This document shows, one piece after another, positions 54,095-61,774 of a DNA stretch of 64,000 nt. Below the pieces are notes generated by a model, which saw nothing but the letters and a program-made list of their open reading frames with translations, was not told where the DNA came from and did no database searches. This stretch comes from Singulisphaera acidiphila DSM 18658 (lineage in GTDB: Bacteria; Planctomycetota; Planctomycetia; Isosphaerales; Isosphaeraceae): NCBI RefSeq assembly GCF_000242455.2, contig NC_019892.1, positions 6,086,744 through 6,150,743 on the forward strand, given 5' to 3'. Position numbers and translations under genes: made by a program. Numbering within the stretch: position 1 is the first letter of the stretch; each line of letters starts with the position of its first letter.

Positions 54095-55249
54095 ATGAGA
54101 CGACAGGAGCGGAAGAAAATCGCCTTTGCGATCGGCGTCCCCCTTGCAAGGCGCGACAATGTTGGCGACTTGGGAGTATCATCGCCGCGTTGCGGTGAAG
54201 CAGGAGGCGGGAAAATAACGACCGAGTGCAGGCGTCGCGCCTTTACCCTGATTGAACTCATGGTCGTGATCGCGATCATTGCCGTTCTGATCGGGCTCTT
54301 GCTGCCCGCCGTGCAGGCCGCCCGCGAGGCTGTGCGACGGATGCAGTGTACGAACAACCTCAAGCAACTTGGCCTGGCGATCACCAATTACGAGTCATCG
54401 CTGGGCGGACTACCGCCGTCTTCGGTGGTCGTCCGACTCGCGAACGGAGCGCTCTGGACGGCCACCTGGGGGCCGCACGCTCGAATCTTGCCTTACCTTG
54501 AACAGGGGGCGCGCTACAACGCGATCAACCTGAACTCCGCGTACGGCGACTCGGCCAATATCACGGCGACCGGCCAGGTCATCGGTCTGTTCCTTTGCCC
54601 GAGCGAGGTCCGCCAGGAACCCCTTCAGCACGCGACGTTCGGCTTGACGGGTGGGGTCAACTACGGGTTCTCGATGGGCGATTGGTATGTCTGGCTCGGC
54701 CCCGACGGCGGTCCCGCCACCCGCTCGGCGTTTGGTGTCAACCTGAGCCGGACCTGGGCGGCCTTTCGGGACGGCATGAGCCAGACGATGCTGATGTCCG
54801 AGGTTAAGAACTACACGCCCTACGTGCGCGACTGCGGCCGGCTCTCGATCATCAACGACCCCGAAAACGTTCCCCCGCCCAATGCCGACCCCCTGACCGT
54901 CGCGCCTGAGTACCTCGCGGGCGGATGCTCCTTCTTCGACAACGCCCACTCCCAGTGGCCCGAGATGGCCGTACACCACAATGGCTTCACCACGGCCTGG
55001 CCCCCCAACAAGCGGACCCCCGGCGGACCGAACAAGGCGTACCCCGACGTCGACATCAACAGCGCCCGAGAGCGGGTCGGCGGCCCCACCTTTGCGGCGA
55101 TCACTTCGCGGAGCTACCACCCAGGCGGCGTGAACAGCCTGCTCGGGGATGGGAGCGTCCGGTTCACCAAGAGCACGGTCGACGGCAGGGTTTGGCGCGC
55201 CATGGGTACGGTGGCCGGTGGGGAACTGATCAGCGCCGATACGTACTGA
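54095..55249 (+). CDS. DUF1559 family protein with prepilin-type N-terminus
   Basis: The 384-residue product has the prepilin helix (AFTLIELMVVIAIIAVLIG) followed by AREAVRRMQCTNNLKQLGLA and, near the C-terminus, YHPGGVNSLLGDGSVRF, the marks of DUF1559. The leader before the helix is about 48 residues if the ATG at 54095 is used, longer than usual, and that ATG has a poor ribosome site; a TTG at 54170 is an alternative. An exported surface role is likely. A small lipoprotein gene follows 26 bp downstream, an arrangement often seen with planctomycete DUF1559 genes. Confidence 0.88.
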   Translation: MRRQERKKIAFAIGVPLARRDNVGDLGVSSPRCGEAGGGKITTECRRRAFTLIELMVVIAIIAVLIGLLLPAVQAAREAVRRMQCTNNLKQLGLAITNYESSLGGLPPSSVVVRLANGALWTATWGPHARILPYLEQGARYNAINLNSAYGDSANITATGQVIGLFLCPSEVRQEPLQHATFGLTGGVNYGFSMGDWYVWLGPDGGPATRSAFGVNLSRTWAAFRDGMSQTMLMSEVKNYTPYVRDCGRLSIINDPENVPPPNADPLTVAPEYLAGGCSFFDNAHSQWPEMAVHHNGFTTAWPPNKRTPGGPNKAYPDVDINSARERVGGPTFAAITSRSYHPGGVNSLLGDGSVRFTKSTVDGRVWRAMGTVAGGELISADTY

Positions 55250-55275
55250 ATTCGAGTCGAGGCGGCCGATTTACG

Positions 55276-55656
55276 ATGCGAAAATCTCGAAGTCTACTGC
55301 CGTTGCTTATCGTTGCCACGGGTTGCTGGGAAGGCGGTGAACCGGCGGCCGCAATCAGGTACAACCCCGAGCAAGCTCGTACCGTCCTGATCGCGACGCT
55401 CGACGCCTGGAAGAAGGGCGAGGCCAAGACACTCCCAAAGCGCAACCCGCCGATCCGGTTCGTGGATGATGATTTCATCGACGGGTTGCTCCTTGCCGAC
55501 TACGAGATCGATGAACCGGACGGTCCGATCGGCCCACACAAAGACGTCAACGTGATCCTTTCGCTCCGGGACGCATATGGCAAAACGATCCATCGTGAGG
55601 CCCGGTATCAGGTCGCAACGGAGCCTGCGCTCGCCGTACTTCGTAGCGATCGTTGA
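55276..55656 (+). CDS. Small lipoprotein downstream of DUF1559 gene
   Basis: The 126-residue protein has a signal peptide with a lipobox-like LIVATGC, then a helical segment (NPEQARTVLIATLDAWKKGE) and a beta-rich domain. I do not know a named family. The short distance to the DUF1559 gene suggests cotranscription and perhaps a role in its export or anchoring. The start at the ATG 55276 puts the signal peptide first. Confidence 0.65.
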   Translation: MRKSRSLLPLLIVATGCWEGGEPAAAIRYNPEQARTVLIATLDAWKKGEAKTLPKRNPPIRFVDDDFIDGLLLADYEIDEPDGPIGPHKDVNVILSLRDAYGKTIHREARYQVATEPALAVLRSDR

Positions 55657-55951
55657 GCAATCCCTCCTCCCAACCGGATCGATCTGCTCGATGCCGCACC
55701 TCTGCCTTCTTGCAGCAGGTCGCGGATCATCCCATTGAAAAGGTTGTCCGGGCCGTTTTCTCCGGTGGCGCAACGTTGATGGTTCTCCGAGCGGAGGACG
55801 AGTCCGTGTGGCCACCTTCCCACCGGTTCTCGCTGAGATGCTTCGCCGGGCCACATGCCTAGGAGAAAAAATCGGGCGATCTGGTATTACAAATTTTGAA
55901 AAGGTAATATTCGTGGGCGTCGTGCGGACGCTCACGGCCCGTGCCGTCTCG

Positions 55952-56023
55952 ATGTCGCGCCGCGGTGGGTTCACCCTGACCGAGGTGTGGGTTGCGATTG
56001 TCGCGGTCAGGAGCTCCCCGTAG
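55952..56023 (+). pseudogene. Truncated DUF1559/prepilin N-terminal fragment
   Basis: A frame of 23 codons reads SRRGGFTLTEVWVAIVAV, a clear relic of the prepilin helix, and stops directly after it. No further DUF1559 sequence follows. This is a broken gene copy, about 300 bp downstream of the lipoprotein gene. The sequence 55657-55951 upstream of it shows no supported gene. Confidence 0.5.
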
Positions 56024-56123
56024 TTGCGGGCCGGACCGGCGATGCCGAGGTGATCTCTCTGGCGAGCGGACAATGGATACGTGCGTGTTGAAATAATGGC
56101 CGGGGGTCAAGAAGGGAGCCTGC

Positions 56124-57104
56124 ATGATCGTCGTCACGGGGGCCGCCGGGTTTATCGGCTCGAACCTTGCCCACCGCCTGGCCGCGTTGGGGCATCACCT
56201 CTGGCTCGTCGATCACCCGTTCTCGGCAGTGAAGACGGCGAACTGGGTCGGGCTGAGCCGATTCTGTTTCACGACCGAAGAGATCTTCCTCCAGGCTTTG
56301 CGATCCCGCGACCTCCCGATCGAGGCGGTCTTTCATCTGGGGGCGTGTAGCCGCACGACCGAGACGGACTGGGGCTACCTGCTGCGGAACAACGTCGAGT
56401 TCTCGCAGATGCTCTGGACGTGGTGTTCCGAGGCAGGGAAGCCGTTCTACTACGCCTCCAGCGCCGCGACCTACGGAGACGGGTCGAACGGCTTCGACGA
56501 CCGCCTTCCACCCTCGGAACTTCGGCCGCTGAACCTCTATGGGAAGAGCAAGAACACGTTCGACCTCTGGGTCTGGAGATGGGTCGCCGAGGGGTTGCCA
56601 ACCCCGCCAGGCTGGGCTGGGTTGAAGTTCTTCAACGTCTACGGCCCGAGAGAAGACCACAAGGGATCAATGGCGAGTGTCGTCTGGCAGACCTGTCGCC
56701 AGATCCTGGCGACCGGGGAGATGCACCTCTTCAAATCCAACGATCCGAGGTACCCCGACGGTGGCCAGCGGCGCGATTTCGTGTTCGTGGAGGACTGCAT
56801 CGATCACCTGCTCTGGCTTTGGGAGAACCCGGGTGTTTGTGGTCTCTTCAACAGCGGGACCGGAGTTGCCCGAACCTTTGAGGATCTGGCTCGGGCCGTC
56901 TTTGGCGCCTTGGGCCGTGAGCCTCGGATCGGCTACATCGACATGCCCGCTGAACTTTGCAAGCAGTATCAGAATTTCACTCGAGCCGACATGACGAAGC
57001 TTCAGGCCGCAGGGTTTTCCCGGCCGGCGACGACTCTGGAAGCCGGCGTCGCAAGCGCGATTACGATCACAACCTCAGTAGACCCGACGGAGAATCCGAA
57101 ATGA
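56124..57104 (+). CDS. hldD: ADP-L-glycero-D-manno-heptose 6-epimerase
   Basis: The 326-residue protein is an extended SDR with TGAAGFIGSN at the N-terminus (residues 5-14), GACSRTTETDWGYLL and SSAATYGDG, catalytic Y139 and K143 in LNLYGKSK, and LKFFNVYGPREDHKGSMAS, a segment specific for HldD. It converts the D-glycero to the L-glycero form of ADP-heptose for the inner core of lipopolysaccharide. Its presence agrees with a Gram-negative type outer membrane. GGGAG lies before the ATG. It overlaps the next gene at ATGA. Confidence 0.9.
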   Translation: MIVVTGAAGFIGSNLAHRLAALGHHLWLVDHPFSAVKTANWVGLSRFCFTTEEIFLQALRSRDLPIEAVFHLGACSRTTETDWGYLLRNNVEFSQMLWTWCSEAGKPFYYASSAATYGDGSNGFDDRLPPSELRPLNLYGKSKNTFDLWVWRWVAEGLPTPPGWAGLKFFNVYGPREDHKGSMASVVWQTCRQILATGEMHLFKSNDPRYPDGGQRRDFVFVEDCIDHLLWLWENPGVCGLFNSGTGVARTFEDLARAVFGALGREPRIGYIDMPAELCKQYQNFTRADMTKLQAAGFSRPATTLEAGVASAITITTSVDPTENPK

Positions 57105-58156
57105 GTTTTACCGAGAAATCCAGCCTCCTCACCCAAACGATCGAGCCGATCGACATCACCGGCACCGACGTTGTGCCGCTGGTTGAGGCGATGAGTCGGA
57201 TGGCCTTCTCGGCTCGCGATCTCGCACGCGCCGCCGATATCTACGACCGAATGCTTCGAGATCACGACTGCGGTGTCATCCTCTGTCTTGCCGGCTCACT
57301 CGTGAGCGCAGGCCTGAAGAAGGTGTTTGCGGACATGATTCGCTGTCGAATGGTCGACGCCGTCGTGAGCACCGGGGCTAACATCGTCGACCAGGACTTC
57401 TTCGAGGCCCTTGGCTTTCGCCACTACCACGCGGAGGAGCGGCTGAAGTCGGGAATGGACGATGCGGCTCTTCGCGATTTGCAGATCGACCGGATCTATG
57501 ACACCTTGATCGACGAAGACGAACTTCGGATCTGCGATGAAACGACTCGGCAGATTGCCGACTCGCTGGAACCGCGGCCCTATTCGTCGCGCGAGTTCAT
57601 CCGTGAGATGGGGACGCACCTCGACCGGCACGGTTGTAAAACCTCCGACAGCATCGTGTTCGAAGCGTTCAAAGCCGATGTCCCAATCTTCTGCCCAGCC
57701 TTCAGCGACTGTTCGGCCGGTTTCGGCCTGGTTGCGCACCAGCATGCGCGGGGCGACCGGCCGAAGGTGAGCATCGACAGTGTCAAGGACTTCCACGAAT
57801 TGACGCTGCTCAAGGTGAAGAACCCGACCACCGGACTCTTCATGATCGGCGGCGGTGTCCCCAAGAACTTCGCTCAAGACATCGTGGTGGCAGCCGAGAT
57901 GATCGGCTGCGACGCGCCGATGCACAAGTACGCCGTCCAGGTAACTGTGGCCGACGTCCGCGACGGGGCCCTTTCCGGTAGTACGCTCAAGGAGGCCTCG
58001 AGTTGGGGGAAGGTGGATACTATCTTCGAGCAGATGGTCTACGCTGAGGCGACGCTTGCCGTTCCCTTGATTGTTGGCTACACCTACCACAAGGGAGCCT
58101 GGCGGGGCCGCCCTGCGAGTCGCTGGAGCCAGTTACTGGAATCCTTGCCGGTTTGA
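57101..58156 (+). CDS. Deoxyhypusine-synthase-like protein
   Basis: The 351-residue protein belongs to the deoxyhypusine synthase family: ILCLAGSLVSAGLKKVFADMI, VSTGANIVDQDFFEALG, FCPAFSDCSAGFG and the active-site segment EASSWGKVDT with K304, equivalent to the lysine that forms the enzyme-substrate intermediate. Bacteria usually lack eIF5A, so bacterial relatives are thought to transfer the aminobutyl group of spermidine to other amines (homospermidine-type reactions) or to unknown acceptors. The start overlaps the hldD stop (ATGA), which implies one transcript with LPS-heptose biosynthesis. Confidence 0.88.
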   Translation: MSFTEKSSLLTQTIEPIDITGTDVVPLVEAMSRMAFSARDLARAADIYDRMLRDHDCGVILCLAGSLVSAGLKKVFADMIRCRMVDAVVSTGANIVDQDFFEALGFRHYHAEERLKSGMDDAALRDLQIDRIYDTLIDEDELRICDETTRQIADSLEPRPYSSREFIREMGTHLDRHGCKTSDSIVFEAFKADVPIFCPAFSDCSAGFGLVAHQHARGDRPKVSIDSVKDFHELTLLKVKNPTTGLFMIGGGVPKNFAQDIVVAAEMIGCDAPMHKYAVQVTVADVRDGALSGSTLKEASSWGKVDTIFEQMVYAEATLAVPLIVGYTYHKGAWRGRPASRWSQLLESLPV

Positions 58157-58506
58157 GGCTCACTCCGCAAACGGTCGTCGGATTGTGCTTTGACCGGGTT
58201 GGGATACTCCTGCTTGCAGGTTGCGCTCTACCGACTGTGTCAGGGGGCAGAGTACGGCCCCCTGGTGTCTCTAAAAATTGTGTTTCTTGGATATTATTGT
58301 TTTTACGTGTTTTGATTTATTGTTCGGCTGGTCGATCGTCGCGGCGATGGTCGTAGTCAACGGCTTGGAGGAGGTCGAATGACGATCCTCAACCGATAAT
58401 GTTGGGATCGAGGAACTTCGGCTTTTAATTTTTTCGTGTAGAGACTTGCCATGGAGATGCTCTGGTCGTAGCATCGCGGACGACCTTGAATCCAGGGAGA
58501 CCTTAG
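58157..58506. other. AT-rich gap with terminator hairpin
   Basis: No gene is supported. The left half holds the hairpin at 58241-58264. The stretch 58270-58330 is notably AT-rich and may contain the promoter of the solute-binding protein gene. Confidence 0.35.
58241..58264 (+). terminator. Terminator of the hldD operon
   Basis: CAGGGGGC pairs perfectly with GCCCCCTG around an 8-base loop. It lies 85 bp after the stop; the T content just after it is low, so efficiency is uncertain. Confidence 0.5.
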
Positions 58507-59541
58507 ATGTTAAAACCATTGACGATGGGCACGGCCTTGACATTGGCACTCGCCACTTTCGTCTCCGATCGGGGGGCGGCCTCGGCGGGCGCGGCCGACC
58601 CGGTCGTCGTCTACACGGCGCTCGATCGTGAGTTTTCCGAGCCGATCCTCAACGCCTATGCGAAGCGGGCCGGTCTTCGGGTTGTGCCCAAGTTTGATGT
58701 GGAGAGTACCAAGACGGTAGGCCTGACGAACCTGATCGTCGCCGAGTCGGTGCGGACGCGGTGCGATCTGTTCTGGAACAACGAGATCCTCAATACGATC
58801 CGGCTCAAGGACAAGGGGTTGCTCGCCCCGTATCACCCCTCGCGGGCCGGCGACTTGCCGGAGACCTTCCGTGCCAAGGATGGGACCTGGTACGGTTTTG
58901 CGGCCCGTGCCCGGATCCTCCTGGTCAATACGAAGCTCGTGGCCGAAGCGGGCCGCCCGAAGGGGATCAAGGATCTGCTCGACCCGAAATGGAAGGGGAA
59001 GATCGGTATCGCCAAGCCGCTCTTCGGCACGACGGCCACGCATGCCGCCTGCCTGTTCGCGAACCTGGGAGATGAGAAGGCCAAGGCCTATTTCCGGGGC
59101 CTCAAGGCCAACGGCGTGCAGGTGCTCTCAGGAAACAAACAGGTAGCGCAGGCCGTCGGCTCGGGGCAGATCGCCTTTGGATTGACCGACACCGACGACG
59201 CAATCGGCGAGATTGAGGTGGGCAACCCCGTCGCGATTGTCTATCCCGACCGCGGCCCTGACGACCTCGGCGTGCTGTTCATCCCCAACACGCTCGCCAT
59301 CTTGAAGGGGGCTCCGCACCGCAAAGAGGCGGAGGCACTCGCGGATTACCTGCTCAGCCCCGAGGTCGAGTCGGCACTGGCGACTGGCCCGAGTGCGCAA
59401 ATCCCCCTCTTGAAGAGTACGAAGTCTGAGGCTCGCGTTGAGACGCCCCGGACGGTCCACGCCATGGAGGTCGATTTCGAGGCGGCGGCGAAGCTCTGGG
59501 ACCGGGTTGCCGCCTTCCTCGCCGACGAGTTCGCCGGATAA
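58507..59541 (+). CDS. Iron(III)-type ABC transporter solute-binding protein
   Basis: The 344-residue protein has a signal peptide (about residues 1-30) and a periplasmic-binding fold: VVVYTALDREFSEPILNAYAKRAG, VPKFDVEST, DLFWNNEILNTIRLKDKG and WKGKIGIAKPLFGTTATHAA. This pattern matches FbpA/FutA-like binding proteins for ferric iron, though relatives bind other ligands. Such proteins deliver to an inner-membrane permease and ATPase; no such genes are next to it, so it is an orphan. GGGAG lies before the ATG. Confidence 0.85.
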   Translation: MLKPLTMGTALTLALATFVSDRGAASAGAADPVVVYTALDREFSEPILNAYAKRAGLRVVPKFDVESTKTVGLTNLIVAESVRTRCDLFWNNEILNTIRLKDKGLLAPYHPSRAGDLPETFRAKDGTWYGFAARARILLVNTKLVAEAGRPKGIKDLLDPKWKGKIGIAKPLFGTTATHAACLFANLGDEKAKAYFRGLKANGVQVLSGNKQVAQAVGSGQIAFGLTDTDDAIGEIEVGNPVAIVYPDRGPDDLGVLFIPNTLAILKGAPHRKEAEALADYLLSPEVESALATGPSAQIPLLKSTKSEARVETPRTVHAMEVDFEAAAKLWDRVAAFLADEFAG

Positions 59542-59619
59542 ACGGGACGCGGCGGCAGTGAGCCGTGAGCAGTGATCGGTGTCAAGGGCGATGCTTCTTT
59601 CCTCAGAGGGGGCACCACG

Positions 59620-60234
59620 ATGAGTCCTCGGGCGAATCTGGCGCTGGTGATTGCACTCTGGGTCGTGCCGCTCGCAATTGGGATCGCGATCGCGTCGCGG
59701 TTCATTGCAAGGGACCCCATCGAGGACCGCCCCGCCGATCGTGAACCCGAGGAGGGCCGCATTCTCGACGAGGGCCCGCGCACCTCGAGTGACCGGGAAC
59801 TGTTGCAGGGGGCTTGGGAGTGCGCCCGACTCGAGCGCAACGGGCGGGTGGTCTACCGTGGGGAACAGGCCAGGACGGCTCGCGTGACGTTCGAGTCCGA
59901 GACCGTCACCTTCGAGGACGTCGGGGCGACGCTCCAGGGGCAGTTTCGGCTCGATCCGTCCCGGAGACCAAGGACTTTTGACCTCATCATTGCCGAGGGG
60001 GATGACGTGGTCACGTACCCGGTGGGCATCTACGAACTCACGGATGACACCTTCCGGCTCTGCTTCGCCTTCCCCTCACAAGTCCGACCGACGAGTTTCG
60101 AAACCTTTCCCGGGTCCGGTCGGACTCTGTTCATCTACAGGCGCATCCCTTTCGGCGGACGTGGCGGCCGAAAGTTTGCCAGGACGAGCGTGGACCAGGG
60201 CTGCGCACTCGGCCTGAATGGCATCGGGGGTTAA
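59620..60234 (+). CDS. TIGR03067-type secreted protein
   Basis: The 204-residue protein has an N-terminal membrane helix (about residues 6-28) and a beta-barrel-like domain beginning LLQGAWECARLERNGRVV, with ARVTFESETVTF and GQFRLDPSRRPRTFDLI. This pattern is that of the TIGR03067 family, found mainly in Planctomycetes, of unknown function. The ATG at 59620 with AGAGGGGG upstream was chosen over an earlier in-frame ATG at 59572. It is likely anchored in a membrane with its domain outside. Confidence 0.78.
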   Translation: MSPRANLALVIALWVVPLAIGIAIASRFIARDPIEDRPADREPEEGRILDEGPRTSSDRELLQGAWECARLERNGRVVYRGEQARTARVTFESETVTFEDVGATLQGQFRLDPSRRPRTFDLIIAEGDDVVTYPVGIYELTDDTFRLCFAFPSQVRPTSFETFPGSGRTLFIYRRIPFGGRGGRKFARTSVDQGCALGLNGIGG

Positions 60235-60431
60235 CGCCCCCCTTTTTTTCCTTGCCCTTGGCGGAGCGGTTCCCACGTCCCTTGCACGAATCATGTCTTA
60301 CGATTGTAAGATATCTGGGCTTTCGGAAGGGGTCGTACTTCCATGGTCTGGCAGTGTCGGAGCTGGATGGAATGACGCCAGGACCGATCTTCGGGGGCGT
60401 CGGGTCTCTTGTCGCATGAGGAGGAGAGAGA

Positions 60432-61082
60432 ATGATGAGCACAAGAAAGCACGCAGTGATTGGCCTGTCATCACGGGGCCTTTCGCTCTTAGCTGCCCTT
60501 GCGCTGATTGCGGTTCCGGTCATGGCCCGTCAGGGCGCTGAGAAGACCTGGACCTTCGAGAACGACGAGCCGGGCAAGATCGCCAAGGATTTTCAGAACG
60601 AGGTTGGCACCTGGGAGGTGGTCAAGGACGGTGGTAACGGCGTTCTCTATCAGAAGGCGAAGAACGAGAATGCCGTCTACAACGTGGCGCTGGTCAGGCC
60701 GTCGAGCTACAAAGATGTGGATCTGAGCGTGCGGCTGAAACCGGTGGCCGGCGAGCTCGACCAAGGGGGCGGCCTGGTCTGGAGGGCCAAGGATAAGGCG
60801 AGCTACTATATCTGTCGCTTCAACCCGCTGGAGGACAATTACCGGCTCTACAAGGTTGAGAAGGGGAAGCGAACGCAGTTGGCGGACGCCAAGGTCCCCG
60901 GCGACGAACAGTGGCATACCCTCCGAGCGACGATGGTGGGATCGAAGATGACCTGCTACCTCGACGGCAAGCCGCTTCTCGAAGCCGACGACTCGACCTT
61001 TACCGAGGCCGGAATGGTGGGCCTTTGGTCCAAGGCGGACGCGCAATCGTACTTCGACGATTTGACGGTACATGAGGAATGA
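60432..61082 (+). CDS. Secreted LamG-like (3-keto-disaccharide-hydrolase-type) protein
   Basis: The 216-residue protein has a signal peptide (about residues 1-32) and a single jelly-roll domain: WTFENDEPGKIAKDFQNE, DLSVRLKPVAGELDQGGGLVW, YYICRFNPLEDNYRLY and MTCYLDGKPLLEADDSTF..GMVGLWSKADA, typical of LamG/DUF1080-like folds in planctomycetes that bind or cleave sugars. The last residues TVHEE are encoded within the first copy of a 55-bp tandem duplication. GAGGAGAGAG precedes the ATG. The function is not established. Confidence 0.78.
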   Translation: MMSTRKHAVIGLSSRGLSLLAALALIAVPVMARQGAEKTWTFENDEPGKIAKDFQNEVGTWEVVKDGGNGVLYQKAKNENAVYNVALVRPSSYKDVDLSVRLKPVAGELDQGGGLVWRAKDKASYYICRFNPLEDNYRLYKVEKGKRTQLADAKVPGDEQWHTLRATMVGSKMTCYLDGKPLLEADDSTFTEAGMVGLWSKADAQSYFDDLTVHEE

Positions 61083-61172
61083 GCCATGGTCCCGGCACAT
61101 CCTTTCCCGCATTGATCTGACGGTACGTTGAGGAATGGGCCGTGGTCCCGGCTCATCCTTTTCCGGAATTTT
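61063..61172 (+). repeat. 55-bp imperfect tandem duplication
   Basis: The block beginning TGACGGTACATGAGGAATG at 61063 is repeated with a few changes from 61118 (TGACGGTACGTTGAGGAATG), including TGGTCCCGGC and CATCCTTT. The first copy contains the stop codon of the preceding gene and the second lies just before the broken DUF1559 gene. Confidence 0.75.
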
Positions 61173-61190
61173 TGCCAAGGGCTCCCCAGA

Positions 61191-61585
61191 ATGCGAAGAA
61201 TCGTCCCGGGGAGACGTGGCTTCACCCTCATTGAACTGTTGGTGGTGATTGCGATCATCGCCGTTCTGTTCTCCCTGCTTTTGCCCGCCATTCAGGCGGC
61301 ACGACGCATCCAATGTGTGAACAACCTCAAGCAAATGGGGTTGGCACTCACGGACTACGAATCGAGCGCCGGGACCCTTCCCCCGGCGCAGGTCATCAGC
61401 GGGACGGGCGCTGACAGCAAGCTCTACGCCAGTGGTTTGGAGTGCTCTGGCCCGGATCCTGCCGAACATCGAACAAGGGGTGCTCTTCAACTCGGGTGAC
61501 TTTTCGATCAACAGAGAGATTATGAGGATATTCTTTTTTGCGTCGCATCCAGGGGCTTGTGCCCCTGGCTATTGACGGCCGCCCC
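61191..61585 (+). pseudogene. Frameshifted and truncated DUF1559 gene
   Basis: The start MRRIVPGRRGFTLIELLVV has the prepilin helix and then CVNNLKQMGLALTDYES. Near 61435 the frame shifts: the DUF1559 sequence goes on in another frame as WSALARILPNIEQGVLFN and ends in FSINREIM within the 89-bp repeat. The remaining two thirds of the domain, including the DGSVRF motif, are missing. The pseudogene end given is approximate. Together with the repeat it looks like a gene destroyed by a duplication or deletion. Confidence 0.7.
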
Positions 61586-61692
61586 TTCGGGGCTCCCCAA
61601 ATTAGAGATTATGAGGATATTCTTTTTTGCGTCACATCCAGAGGTTTGCGTCCCTGGCTATTGACGGCTGCCCCTTCGGGGTTCCCAGAAAT
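61515..61692 (+). repeat. 89-bp direct tandem repeat, two copies
   Basis: Copy 1 (61515-61603) and copy 2 (61604-61692) share AGAGATTATGAGGATATTC, a TTTTTTGCGTC run, CCTGGCTATTGACGGC and GCCCCTTCGGGG, with about ten differences. Each copy has two small stem-loops (CCAGGGGC/GCCCCTGG in copy 1; CCCCTTCGGGG in both). No coding function is visible. Confidence 0.8.
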
Positions 61693-61774
61693 AGACGTGA
61701 TGCCCGCGACCTAAGCCCAAGTGTCAGCCGACGGTAAACCGTTGTAAGAGAGACGTTCAGGCGGTCCAGGGCTT

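Noticed and set aside
61515..61692. CRISPR-like array
   Set aside because: There are only two 89-bp units directly abutting without spacers and no cas genes; it is a tandem duplication.
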